Assembly (NCBI GenBank): GCA_030603495.1
Contig: JAUVXR010000002.1
Location: forward strand, 1-64,000
Length of the DNA stretch: 64,000 nucleotides
Direction: 5' to 3'
DNA from: a bacterium
GTDB taxonomy: Bacteria > Armatimonadota > Zipacnadia > Zipacnadales > Zipacnadaceae
How positions within the stretch are numbered: the stretch's first letter is position 1; each line of letters opens with the position of its first letter. A model generated the notes under the pieces. That model made no database searches, was not told the origin of the DNA, and saw only the letters and a program-made list of their open reading frames with translations. Below, piece after piece: positions 31,274-40,107 of this stretch. Both the position numbers and the translations under genes were made by a program.

Positions 31274-31693
31274 TTACTCGACCAGGGCCGCAGCCTGGAC
31301 TGCGTTGGCGCGGCGGAAATAGTCGTCGCGACGTTCCAGCCCAAACTCGTCAATCACCTGCTCGATATCGAGCCCTTCCCGCTCACAGCCGATAGCATAT
31401 CGGGCCTCCGGGCAAACGTAATCGAAGGTCAGGTCGGGTCCGTACTTGGCGAGCATCTCATCCATCTTGCCATAGTTGTAGTCCAAGTGCAACAGGCGGC
31501 GGTTCAGGTTGATCTCGCGGGTTATCACCGGCTGGGCGAAATAGGACTCCACCAACTGCCGTCCGGTTAGGTCAACTATCTGGCCCAGGTCACTACCGAT
31601 TGCCGCGACGACATAGCAGCCTAGCTCGACAGCTATTGCCTCCTGGCTGATGCTCTGCTGGGCGGTGTGAGATTCCGTGAGTCCGCCCAGCAT
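31274..31693 (-). pseudogene. Carbon-nitrogen hydrolase (nitrilase family), C-terminal remnant
   Basis: The 139-residue reading matches only the C-terminal third of carbon-nitrogen hydrolases. AVELGCYVVAAIGSD is the strand after the catalytic cysteine region, IVDLTGRQLVES follows, then an NYGKMDEMLAKYGPDLTFDY tail and PEARYAIGCE. The N-terminal part with the catalytic Glu, Lys and Cys is missing. The cupin gene on the opposite strand occupies the place where it should be. I read it as a decayed gene, not an active enzyme. The reading frame stays open further upstream only as a shadow of the cupin gene. Confidence 0.65.
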
Positions 31694-31804
31694 TCCTTCA
31701 GCAGTCCGTTTGGTAATTGAGCGTTTGGTGGTAGTGGCGGAGGCCTGCTTGGCTTGATGGCGAATAGCAGGGAAGTCCGATTCCCTATCAGAGGAGAATA
31801 GGCA

Positions 31805-32182
31805 ATGGGCCAGAAGCCGATAGTACGGCATGAAATGGACGTGCCACTGCTCACCGAGGCGTGTGGTGGCAGCCGCCGTATCATCACTGCTCAGGACGGC
31901 ACTAAGAGCAGCCTGCACGTGGTAAGCATCGTGGATTCGAAGCTGCACTATCACGAGGAGACCGAGGAGATCTACTACGTGACGGCCGGCTGGGGCTATA
32001 TGAACATAGACGGCGAGGACTACGAGGTGCGTCCGGGGACGACCATTCATATTCCACCGGGTGCAGTGCACGGTGGCCGCGGCGGCTTCGTGACGATTGT
32101 ACTCTGCACGCCCGCCTTCATGGAGGACCAATTTGTCGTCGCCGAGTCGTCAATGACTGGCGAGGGTGTTGACAAGGACTGA
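31805..32182 (+). CDS. Cupin-fold protein
   Basis: The 125-residue protein is a single cupin barrel. Motif 1 reads LHYHEETEEIYYVTAGWGYMNIDG (HxH, Glu) and motif 2 PPGAVHGGRG. The two histidines, glutamate and final histidine can bind a metal. Members are dioxygenases, isomerases or sugar-binding proteins, so the activity is open. A GGAG lies 8 nt before the ATG. A GGTTGGTCT/AGACCAACC hairpin (32221-32249) lies after it. Confidence 0.85.
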   Translation: MGQKPIVRHEMDVPLLTEACGGSRRIITAQDGTKSSLHVVSIVDSKLHYHEETEEIYYVTAGWGYMNIDGEDYEVRPGTTIHIPPGAVHGGRGGFVTIVLCTPAFMEDQFVVAESSMTGEGVDKD

Positions 32183-32220
32183 CAATTGCACTAATGTCTC
32201 GGCGAGGTTGGCCCAGTACT

Positions 32221-32249
32221 GGTTGGTCTAAGAACGTCTCAGACCAACC
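32221..32249 (+). terminator. Hairpin after the cupin gene
   Basis: A 9-bp perfect stem (GGTTGGTCT with AGACCAACC) and 11-nt loop follow the cupin stop by about 40 nt. There is no T tract, so it may instead be an operator or mRNA-stabilising hairpin before the next gene. Confidence 0.4.
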
Positions 32250-32310
32250 TGAAACACGGACAGTCAAGTTGCCTTCCGGCTAGGCTGGAGGCACCAAGGA
32301 GGCTCTTCTA

Positions 32311-33357
32311 ATGCCGAGACCACTGCGCGTAGGACTGATTGGCGCCGGCAGCATTGCCCAGGCGCATATGGCGGGGTGGCAGCAGAACGCTCACGCCGAG
32401 GTAGTGGCGATCTGTGATATCAGCCGCCCGGTCCGCGAGGGCACCGCCGAGCGCTGGGGCGTAAGCAAGGATGCTTTGTTCGAAGACTACCGCAAGATGC
32501 TCAAACACGTTGAGCTTGATGCGGTGGATATTTGCACGCCCAATTCGTACCACAAGGCACAGACAATCGCAGCCTTCCGCGCGGGTTGTCACGTCATGGT
32601 AGAGAAGCCGGTGGCGACCTCGGCAAGCGATTGCCGCAGAATGATTACCGCCGGAAAGAAGGCGCAGCGGCTGCTGATGGTTGCCCAGGTTATGCGCTTC
32701 AGTGGAGAGGGGCAGACGCTGCGTGCGTGGGTGGACGCCGGCCTGGTAGGTGATGTTTACTGGGGCTACTGCACGTTGTTGCGTGCGCGCGGCGTGCCCC
32801 CGTGGGGCAAGTTCATAGATGGTCAGGCCTCCGGCGGCGGGCCGTGCTACGACCTGGGTGTCCACATCCTGGATATGGCTTTGTGGCTGATGGATTTCCC
32901 CGAGCCGGTAACTGTCAGTGCCGGCACCTATCTCCAGGTAGCTAACAAGGCCTCGCTAATGAAGCACAAACCGCGCAAATACACTGTGCCGGAAGATATG
33001 GCTGCGGGCTTCATCCGCTTCAAGAATGGTGCAACCCTCTCGCTTCAGACCAGTTGGGCGCTCAATGTCACCGAAGAGTTCAGTGCGAGGAACATCATCC
33101 TGTGCGGGACTAAGGGCGGCCTGCAGTACTCGCCGCCGACTCTGGTCCGTGAGCAGGACGGTATGCTCGTCAACTACACCCCGCAGATTGGAGCGCCTGT
33201 GGGTGAAAGTGGCTTTGTTGACGAGATAGACGCTTTTGTCGAAGCGATCCGCCACGGCCAGCCGTCACCGGTGCCCGGAGAGCAGGCGCTGATTACACAG
33301 CGCATCCTCGATGGCATCTACGCCTCCGGCGAGGCGGGCAAGGAAGTTAAGGTCTAG
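32311..33357 (+). CDS. Gfo/Idh/MocA-family oxidoreductase
   Basis: The 348-residue protein has an N-terminal Rossmann fold (GLIGAGSIAQAHMAGW) that binds NAD(P). VMVEKPVA provides the conserved EKP lysine, and PCYDLGVHILDMALWLM the catalytic DxxxH of the C-terminal domain. Such enzymes oxidise sugars, inositols or amino sugars in the cytosol. A strong AAGGAGG precedes the ATG. The substrate is not inferable; a Hyi-like isomerase gene lies next to it, convergent. Confidence 0.9.
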   Translation: MPRPLRVGLIGAGSIAQAHMAGWQQNAHAEVVAICDISRPVREGTAERWGVSKDALFEDYRKMLKHVELDAVDICTPNSYHKAQTIAAFRAGCHVMVEKPVATSASDCRRMITAGKKAQRLLMVAQVMRFSGEGQTLRAWVDAGLVGDVYWGYCTLLRARGVPPWGKFIDGQASGGGPCYDLGVHILDMALWLMDFPEPVTVSAGTYLQVANKASLMKHKPRKYTVPEDMAAGFIRFKNGATLSLQTSWALNVTEEFSARNIILCGTKGGLQYSPPTLVREQDGMLVNYTPQIGAPVGESGFVDEIDAFVEAIRHGQPSPVPGEQALITQRILDGIYASGEAGKEVKV

Positions 33358-33518
33358 ATGCCGGCAGACGAGGTGGCCCGTCGGTGTGATCCGGATCTAG
33401 GTGAGATAGACTGTGAGGAGTTGGGCGTCTGGGATGGTTTCAGCCTTCCGCATGGGCGATCACGTCAAGGAGCGCTTGGGGATACTGCGCTTTGGCGAAT
33501 GACAACCTGTGCTCCTGC

Positions 33519-34295
33519 CTAGCGGTTCAACTCATCCCGAATCCCCAGGACCTGCGCCAGCGTCTGCGGCGTTGGTCCCGTCGGCTTGTACTCCAGGCCA
33601 ATGTAGCCCTCGTAGCCCATCTCGGAGATCGCCGCCAGCACGTTGGGATAGTTGATCTCCCCAGTGCCCGGCTCGTGACGCCCAGGGACGTCAGCGGCGT
33701 GGAAATGCCCAATTAGCTCGGCGTGGCTGGTGATGTTGGCGATCAGGTTGCCCTCGGTAACCTGCTGATGGTAGATATCATAGAGCAGCTTCACCGCCGG
33801 GCTGCCCACCTGCTCGACGATCTCGAAACCCTCCCGGCTTGAGGTCAGGAAGTAGCCCGGGTGATCCACCAGTGCGTTCAGTGGCTCGAGCACTAGCGTC
33901 ACTCCGGCGACTGCGGCTACCGGAGCGGCGGTCTTGAGGCAGGCAACCACACCGGCATGAGCTTGGTTGCGGTAGGCGTAGTCCTCAATGTTGCCTGTGG
34001 TGCAGATCAGTGTCTGACAGTCCAGGAGCTCTGCGGCTGCTACCGCCTGCTCCACGGCTGCGGCAAACTTGTCGGCCAGGCTGAAATCCAGCATACCGTC
34101 CGGAGCTTCCACACACATCGCCGCTACCGGCAGCCCGGTTTCCTGGCTGGCAGCGGCGATCGCGTCGAGGTCCTTGCTGGAATAGTCCCAGAACTCGATT
34201 GCATCCAGGCCCGCCTCCGCTGATGCGGAGATGCGTCCGGCGAAGTCCTCGATCTCGGCAAACAGCATTTCAATACATCCGGACAGTTTAGTCAT
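33519..34295 (-). CDS. Hydroxypyruvate isomerase-like TIM barrel
   Basis: The 258-residue protein matches hydroxypyruvate isomerase/YgbM-type proteins. LVLEPLN and LLYDIYHQQVTEGNL supply metal-binding Glu and Asp-His, and HFHAADVPGRHEPGTGEINY, GLEYKPTGP the other ligands. Hyi converts hydroxypyruvate to tartronate semialdehyde, but many relatives act on other ketoses. The ATG at 34295 follows AAGGAAAGGA; an upstream start at 34319 is unlikely. It converges with the Gfo/Idh gene about 160 nt away. Confidence 0.8.
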   Translation of the reverse strand: MTKLSGCIEMLFAEIEDFAGRISASAEAGLDAIEFWDYSSKDLDAIAAASQETGLPVAAMCVEAPDGMLDFSLADKFAAAVEQAVAAAELLDCQTLICTTGNIEDYAYRNQAHAGVVACLKTAAPVAAVAGVTLVLEPLNALVDHPGYFLTSSREGFEIVEQVGSPAVKLLYDIYHQQVTEGNLIANITSHAELIGHFHAADVPGRHEPGTGEINYPNVLAAISEMGYEGYIGLEYKPTGPTPQTLAQVLGIRDELNR

Positions 34296-34569
34296 GGGTA
34301 TAGTTCCTTTCCTTACCACGGGAGCTGACTATTTATCGTACTTCCACAGGGGCCGGACATCGCCGACTGATTGACTGTTCGTACAGCTCACGGGAACGGC
34401 TCCTGTAAGATCTTCCAGTTAACCGCATGGTAGCGGAGGTAGCACGTACCTGGCAGGTAAGATTCAACACCAGTTGGCCAATACCTTCTGTCGGCAATGA
34501 ACCAGTGGCCAGCCTGGTCGTCTACACTACCGTAGCCCGATCCCAAGCAACTCAGGGGAGGACTGAAAA

Positions 34570-35424
34570 ATGACACGGTGGCCGATAGCAGTGGCGTCAG
34601 GCGCATTGCTGCTGTGCACAACGCTGGCCTCTGGGCTCCCGGCTTCTGCCGCCGCAGACTCTGCCGAGAGCTCCGGCCTCGGCCTGCGCCACGAGATTAA
34701 GCTCCTGCATCTGATCAATGGTTTGGAGCTGACCAATGAGCAGATGCGCTTCATTCTCGATCGGGCCTACCAGTTCCGCGATCTGCGCGAGCAGCTACTC
34801 GCCGAAGCGAAGTCCGTTGAGACACAGGCGGCGCTGGACGAGTATCGGGCCAGGCTAATGCAGCGGGAGCCGATCGAGCCCAACCTGACTAGGCACGTCG
34901 CTCAAATCCAGCATCAGCAACACAGACTAGTCGAGCGCATCGGCACCGAGACAACCCGCCTTGCCGAGGAGGTCGAAGGTCAACTGGACGGCTTCCAGCT
35001 CTTTGCGCTCAAGGACTATGTGGCCTGCGTCATTCCGCCCCCGGGTGAGTCCAAGATTGGCCAGGCTGCTGAGGCGGGGCCGGTCAAGGGCTTGGAGCGC
35101 GTCCGCAGCTTACCCGACCAGGGTTACCGTTTTCGACGGCAACAACTGGCGGAGCAGACCATGCGCCGACTGATGTACAAACTGCCCGTGGGCTTCGAAC
35201 TGCCGGGAGGTGAACAGCAGGAGCTGGCGCGCATTCTCGGGATTATGGATCAGGCCCGGGCGCTACCCGAAGTTGATTTCGCCGTTCAGAAAGAAGACCT
35301 TGCCCAACAGTTGGGCGCGCCCTACGACCTGAAGGCCCGCCCCAACAAGACGATCACAAAGATCACCCGGCACCTGCTCAATCCCGCCATCATCCCCCTG
35401 CTCGAGGCGAGGTTGGGTAGCTAA
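34570..35424 (+). CDS. Exported helical protein of unknown function
   Basis: The 284-residue protein has a signal peptide (LLLCTTLASGLPASAAA, cleavage around residue 28). The remainder is strongly helical, with LLHLINGLELTNEQMRFILDRA and similar stretches recalling Spy/CpxP or heavy-metal sensor (LTxxQ) chaperones. It has no catalytic motif I can see. AGGGGAGG lies before the ATG. It is followed by a plus-strand VIT/VWA gene and could work with it at the envelope, an inference from position only. Confidence 0.65.
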   Translation: MTRWPIAVASGALLLCTTLASGLPASAAADSAESSGLGLRHEIKLLHLINGLELTNEQMRFILDRAYQFRDLREQLLAEAKSVETQAALDEYRARLMQREPIEPNLTRHVAQIQHQQHRLVERIGTETTRLAEEVEGQLDGFQLFALKDYVACVIPPPGESKIGQAAEAGPVKGLERVRSLPDQGYRFRRQQLAEQTMRRLMYKLPVGFELPGGEQQELARILGIMDQARALPEVDFAVQKEDLAQQLGAPYDLKARPNKTITKITRHLLNPAIIPLLEARLGS

Positions 35425-35468
35425 GAATCGTCATTCCCCCCTTCGGGCTACGTCGCTGGCCTGATGAC

Positions 35469-35487
35469 CCTTCGAGCTTGCCGAAGG
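35469..35487. repeat. Short palindrome after the exported helical protein gene
   Basis: CCTTCG-AGCTTGC-CGAAGG forms a 6-bp hairpin about 45 nt after the stop. It resembles intergenic palindromes of the CCTTCGxxxxxGCxGAAGG kind seen in many genomes, but there is no T tract and no second copy here. Confidence 0.3.
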
Positions 35488-35552
35488 AACAATCCCCGCC
35501 GCCCCCGCGTCTAATAGGTAGATGCACGTAGACTCGAATAGAGGTGAGAGAA

Positions 35553-37841
35553 ATGCGCTGCTCCGTTCTCCTGACGGTAACGTTGATTCTTATAGCCGGT
35601 GCCACTGCTTTCGCTGACGGAATGCTGATCCCCGGCCCGCCTCACGCGATCATCGCCGACGAGCCGTACTTCACCGTCAAGTACCACCACGTCAAGAGCG
35701 AGATCCGCGACCAGGTCTGCACCACCTACGTTGACCAGGTCTTCGTCAACGAGGGCCGCCGCGAGATGGAGGCGACTTATCTCTTCCCGCTCCCGCCGGG
35801 CGCAGTGGTCAACAAGTTCACGCTCATCGCCGACGGCGAGGAAATCAAGGCCCGGCTGCTGGATAAGGACGAGGCCCAGCGCATCTACGAGGAGATCGTG
35901 CGCCGGCGCAAGGACCCGGCCCTACTCACCTACGCGGGCAACAACGCCTACCAGGCGAGAATCTATCCGATTCCGCCTAAAGGTGAGCGGCGCATCGAGT
36001 TACGCTACTCCGAGGTGCTCTCTTACGACAGCGGGCTGATCAGCTACCTCTACCCGCTCAGCCCGGAGAAGCTCTCGCACAAGCCGATTGAGTCGGTGGT
36101 GTTCACTGCTGACATCTATTCCCAGCAAGCCATCGGCAGCGTCTACTCACCCACGCACGATATTGAGGTCAACAAGCTCAGCGACAATCATGTCCGGGCC
36201 TCATACGAGGCCAATGACGTCCGGCCCGAGCGCGATATCCTGCTCTACTACAACGTGGCGACCGACCCGGTCGGCCTCAGTCTTATTACGTTCAAGGAGG
36301 CCGATGACGATGGCTTCTACCTGCTGCTGGCAGCGCCAACGATAGAAGAAGATGAGCGTGAAGTTGTGCCCAAGAACATCCTCTTCGTCCTGGATACCTC
36401 CGGCAGTATGAGCGGGGAGAAGATCGAGCAGGCCAAAGAAGCACTCACCTTCTGCGTTGACAGCCTGAATCGCCAAGACCAGTTCAATATCGTCGCCTTC
36501 AGTGACAGCATCAAGGACTTCGCTGGCGAGTTGGTTGCGGCAACGGAGGATCGGGTCAGGGAAGCGCGGGACTTCATCAAGGCGTTCGACGCGAACGGGG
36601 GGACGGACATTGACACCGCCCTGCGTACCGCCCTGGCCCAGCGCGAGCGCGGCGACGTCAACTACATCGTCTTCCTGACCGACGGCCAGCCGACTGTAGG
36701 TGTCACCGACGAAGCGCAGATTATCAAGAACGTCGCCGAGGAAGCAAATAAGATGAGCAGAACGCCGACCCGCCTCTTTATCTTCGGCGTCGGCTACGAC
36801 GTCAACACCAACTTTCTTGACAAGCTCTCCCAGGACAACGGCGGGCTGACGACTTATGTTCGGCCTACTGAAGACATTGAGGTCAAGGTCTCTAACTTCT
36901 TCGGCAAGATATCGCAGCCGATACTGACTGAACTCAGTCTGGACTACGGCAGCGTGGCGACCTACGACGAGTTCCCCCGCGAGCTGCCTGACCTCTTCCA
37001 CGGCTCGCAGCTCGAGGTCTTCGGGCGCTACGAGAAGGAGACCACCGAGGGCACCACCATCCGACTGACTGGGACGGCCGGCGATGACTCCAAGAGCTTC
37101 GAACTCAAATGCGAGCTCCCCGAAGTGAAGAAGGGCACTGACCACATCGCGGCGCTGTGGGCCGCCCGCAAGATCGGCTACTTGCTCGATCAGATCCGCC
37201 TGAGTGGCGAGGACAAGGAGCTGGTTGACGAGATCGTCAGGCTCAGCCTGGAGTACGGGATACTGACCGAGTACACCGCTTTCCTGGCCGAAGAGGACGA
37301 GGCAGTGCCTTTGGCAGAGGCCGAGGAGCGGGCCGGATTGACAATGGATGCCGCCTTCAAGGTGGGCTACGGTGCCGGGGCGACCTCCCGGGCGCAGAAC
37401 GCCCAGGTGATGCAGCAGCAGAAGGGCGTCTACGCCACTAACACATACCTGGATGCTGGGGGCAATCTCCAGCGCATCGCCAACATCCAGAACGTCGGCC
37501 AGCGCGGCTACGTGCAGCGCCAGGGCCGCTGGGAGGATACCCGCTACCAGCCGGATATGGAGATTGTACTCCAGGTCCAGGCCTACTCTGAGGCCTACTT
37601 CCAGCTCAGCCGCAACTTCCCGCAGCTCAACCAGCAGATGAGCGTGGGTGATAACGTCCTGGTGATATTGGGCGACCAAGTCATCGAGATCGGCGGGGAA
37701 GGCAAGGCCGTGCTGAGCGACGCTGAGCTGAGGGAGCTGGGCGCAAGCCAGCAGGTTCAGACCGGGGCGAACCCAGAGCCGGCAAGCAAGCCGGGAGTAC
37801 TCGCCGCACTATTCGGGTGGATAGTCGGCCTCTTTAGCTAA
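35553..37841 (+). CDS. VIT and VWA domain protein, exported
   Basis: The 762-residue protein has a signal peptide and then a VIT domain (about 25-160: VDQVFVNEGRREMEATYLFPLP). A von Willebrand factor A domain follows (about 265-440: ILFVLDTSGSMSG, the DxSxS metal site; later TDGQPTVG). A long C-terminal region comes after, containing a Gln-rich stretch and ending in a hydrophobic anchor (VLAALFGWIVGLF). Such proteins, like inter-alpha-inhibitor heavy chains, are probable metal-dependent adhesion factors at the cell surface. The ATG at 35553 follows AGAGGTGAG. Partners are unknown. Confidence 0.9.
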   Translation: MRCSVLLTVTLILIAGATAFADGMLIPGPPHAIIADEPYFTVKYHHVKSEIRDQVCTTYVDQVFVNEGRREMEATYLFPLPPGAVVNKFTLIADGEEIKARLLDKDEAQRIYEEIVRRRKDPALLTYAGNNAYQARIYPIPPKGERRIELRYSEVLSYDSGLISYLYPLSPEKLSHKPIESVVFTADIYSQQAIGSVYSPTHDIEVNKLSDNHVRASYEANDVRPERDILLYYNVATDPVGLSLITFKEADDDGFYLLLAAPTIEEDEREVVPKNILFVLDTSGSMSGEKIEQAKEALTFCVDSLNRQDQFNIVAFSDSIKDFAGELVAATEDRVREARDFIKAFDANGGTDIDTALRTALAQRERGDVNYIVFLTDGQPTVGVTDEAQIIKNVAEEANKMSRTPTRLFIFGVGYDVNTNFLDKLSQDNGGLTTYVRPTEDIEVKVSNFFGKISQPILTELSLDYGSVATYDEFPRELPDLFHGSQLEVFGRYEKETTEGTTIRLTGTAGDDSKSFELKCELPEVKKGTDHIAALWAARKIGYLLDQIRLSGEDKELVDEIVRLSLEYGILTEYTAFLAEEDEAVPLAEAEERAGLTMDAAFKVGYGAGATSRAQNAQVMQQQKGVYATNTYLDAGGNLQRIANIQNVGQRGYVQRQGRWEDTRYQPDMEIVLQVQAYSEAYFQLSRNFPQLNQQMSVGDNVLVILGDQVIEIGGEGKAVLSDAELRELGASQQVQTGANPEPASKPGVLAALFGWIVGLFS

Positions 37842-37886
37842 GCCACGCTCGCTCGAAACTTGATAGACACACAAGCGCTTGATGTC

Positions 37887-38183
37887 CTACTGTGGCGAAG
37901 CGTGGGCGAAGGTGGCTGCGATTCGGGACTGCTGTATCGGCGGGTCGTTGGTACGGTAGACGACTATGTAGTAGACCAGCGCCCCGATCCACTTGGTGAC
38001 CACGATCAGCACGCACCAGAGGGCCCGGGTATTGGGGTCGGGGAAGTCGCGCCGCGCACAGTCGAGCACCGCTAGGATCGTCACCACCCAACTCCCCAGG
38101 CTCACCAGCACCATTGTCCCGATGAACAGAAAATAGAATACGAAAAAGGCCAAGGCAAAGATTGCGCCGCCGGCGTCTTCCAC
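37887..38183 (-). CDS. Small membrane protein, PLDc_N-like
   Basis: The 98-residue protein has two membrane helices (about 8-33 and 55-77). Between and after them, the motif AVLDCARRDFPDPNTRALWCVLIVVTKWIGALVYYIV matches, in its spaced parts, the phospholipase-D nuclease N-terminal domain, a small helical membrane module often found alone. The GTG start has GGTAGGTGG before it. No function is known for the isolated form. Confidence 0.75.
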   Translation of the reverse strand: MEDAGGAIFALAFFVFYFLFIGTMVLVSLGSWVVTILAVLDCARRDFPDPNTRALWCVLIVVTKWIGALVYYIVVYRTNDPPIQQSRIAATFAHASPQ

Positions 38184-38491
38184 GCTAGGCCCACCTACCT
38201 TCCGGCAGTAGTGCTATTTCGTGCTTTCACTAGTTGATGTTCGCTCTCGGCGGGCCAGTTCCTCCCCGGGCGGCAGGGCCCCGGGGGGACAGCTTCGGCG
38301 GCACCGGCGAAGGTATCTCCCTCGCTGCGCCCTACCACTAACCATTCTGCGTCCACGTCCGCCCTGAGGGGTGGTTCTCGTTTTCCTTCCTATGGCCCGG
38401 GTGTTGTGTAGCGCCGCGGCAGCAGCGGCTTAGCTCGCCTGAAACTGTGCGAGTGACTGTTATCACCTCCTGACTCAAGTGCTGCGACCGC
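38184..38491. other. Intergenic region without a recognised gene
   Basis: About 308 bp between a divergent-looking small gene and the Gfo/Idh gene, both on the minus strand. It is GC-rich with runs such as GGGCCCCGGGGGG. I checked for RNase P RNA, tmRNA, SRP RNA and cobalamin riboswitch cores and saw none. A short open reading on the minus strand after an AGGAGGTGA has no convincing start. Confidence 0.5.
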
Positions 38492-39679
38492 TCAGCTTTG
38501 GAACGACTCCACCTCCTCCCAGCCGCCGGCATAAGCGGAGCCTTCGCACGCCTCCAGGACCGCTTGCGTCTTCACGGCATCAGCAAAGGTGGGTGCCGGG
38601 CTTTCGCCCTTCTGAATGCCCACCATCAGGTCAGCGACCGTGTTGATGAAGGTGTGCTCGTAGCCGATGATATGCCCCGGCGGCCAATAGCGCCCGCCAC
38701 CGTCAGGCAGTCCGAGGAAGGGGTGGACGTCCTCGGTGACCTGGATGGTGCGGAAGCCCTGCCGACCCACTGGGTCCTCGACATTGTAGTACTCCAACTC
38801 GTTCATCCGCTCGAACTTGAAGCGGATGCTGCCCTTGGAGCCATTGATCTCGAAGAAATTGTAGTTCCGGTGCCCCGGGGCAAAGCGGGTCGCCTCGAGC
38901 GTGCCCACCGCACCATTGGCGAACCGCGCCAGCGCCACGACGCAGTCATCCACATCTACCTTGAGCTTCTCCCCGGCACCAGCGCCTGCCCCCAGCATGG
39001 CATCTATGTCGCCCAGCGGCGGCCGCTCCTTGACGAAGGTCTCCATATCACAGCATACCCGCTCGATATCACCGACCAGCCAGAGCGCCAGGTCAGCGCT
39101 GTGGGCCAGCAGATCGCCCAGCGCCCCGGAGCCGGCGGTCGCCTTCTGCACTCGCCAGACCGCGGGCTTTTCCGGGTCAATCATCCAGTCCTGCAGATAC
39201 TGCGAGCGCCAGTGGTAGATCGTGCCGAGCAGGCCCTCCTCGAGCATCTGCTTGGCCAGCGCGACCGCCGGGGCCCGCCGGTAGTTGTGACAGACCATAT
39301 GCACGACCCCAGCTGCCTCGACCGCCGCCAGGGCCTGCTTGGCCTCGGCCAGGTTCATCGCCAGCGGCTTCTCGCAGAGGACGTGCTTGCCGGCCTGTGC
39401 GGCTTTGATGGCCATTTCCACGTGCACGTTATTCGGTGTAACGATGTCAATCAAGTCAATGTCATCCCGCGCGATCAACGCATCAAAGTCTGTCTCGGTG
39501 TCCTCCCACGCCATCACCGCAGCCGCTGCCTTAAGCGCCTCCTCACGGCGCTCGCAGAGCACCTTTAACACCGGCTTGCTCTCGAGCTCTGGAAAGTAGA
39601 AGGGGACCTGCCGGTAGGCGTTGCTGTGCGCCCGGCCCATAAAGCCGTAGCCGACCAGACCAACTCTGATTTCACCCAT
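38492..39679 (-). CDS. Gfo/Idh/MocA-family oxidoreductase
   Basis: The 395-residue protein has the Rossmann motif GLVGYGFMGRAHSNAY, VLCEKPLAMN with the EKP lysine, and ALGDLLAHSADLALWLVGD for the DxxxH site. The substrate-domain strand GSKGSIRFKFERMNELEYY follows. It is larger than the 348-residue paralogue, with a C-terminal extension after PPGHIIGYEHTFIN. The ATG at 39679 has AGGAGG at about 9 nt. It probably oxidises a sugar with NAD(P). It lies opposite to a broken URO-D gene. Confidence 0.9.
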   Translation of the reverse strand: MGEIRVGLVGYGFMGRAHSNAYRQVPFYFPELESKPVLKVLCERREEALKAAAAVMAWEDTETDFDALIARDDIDLIDIVTPNNVHVEMAIKAAQAGKHVLCEKPLAMNLAEAKQALAAVEAAGVVHMVCHNYRRAPAVALAKQMLEEGLLGTIYHWRSQYLQDWMIDPEKPAVWRVQKATAGSGALGDLLAHSADLALWLVGDIERVCCDMETFVKERPPLGDIDAMLGAGAGAGEKLKVDVDDCVVALARFANGAVGTLEATRFAPGHRNYNFFEINGSKGSIRFKFERMNELEYYNVEDPVGRQGFRTIQVTEDVHPFLGLPDGGGRYWPPGHIIGYEHTFINTVADLMVGIQKGESPAPTFADAVKTQAVLEACEGSAYAGGWEEVESFQS

Positions 39680-39856
39680 AGTCGTTGCCTCCTTTGTCAA
39701 TTGAGACCAGTTATGACTCCCTGCCTTTACTAAACAGCACGATCTCTGGTATATTAGCCGCTATCGTTAATAATCCTTTCTTCGCCCGCCGCGGAAGACC
39801 CGGAGTTGTCCCCCCGCCGCGAAGGGGACCATTGCCATACCGAGAGAGTGATCGTA

Positions 39857-40107
39857 TTGACCTCACGCGAACGCCTGCTGTGTGCAATGCACCTGGGGAC
39901 GCCGGACCGAGTACCAGTAGTGCACTTCCATAACCACGGGCCATGACCCACTGCTACGACCAGCTCCTGGAGATGGGGCGAGAACTGATTGAGAAGGCCG
40001 GCCCCCACGCCTACATTCTGGCGGGAACATCTTCCGGCACCTACACCGACCAAGCTGCCCGCAGCTTCATCGCCCTAGCCGAGCTATCCGAGCAGATGGC
40101 AGGGTAA
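39857..40107 (+). pseudogene. Uroporphyrinogen decarboxylase-like gene, internally deleted
   Basis: A TTG at 39857 starts a 29-codon reading (TSRERLLCAMHLGTPDRVPV) that is the standard N-terminus of URO-D-family proteins. It stops at 39944. A different frame from 39943 then gives 54 codons resembling the URO-D C-terminus, including RELIEKAGPHAYILAGTSS, ending at 40107. About 240-300 residues in between are missing, so this is a deletion remnant. Its stop abuts the glutamate dehydrogenase stop. A complete URO-D-like gene is at 57327. Confidence 0.7.

Noticed and set aside
31694-32131. Upstream extension of the nitrilase remnant
   Set aside because: It reads antisense through the cupin gene and loses family similarity.
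36201-37679. 492-residue minus-strand reading
   Set aside because: Shadow of the VIT/VWA gene.
38184-38491. RNase P RNA, tmRNA or riboswitch
   Set aside because: None of the conserved cores was found on either strand.
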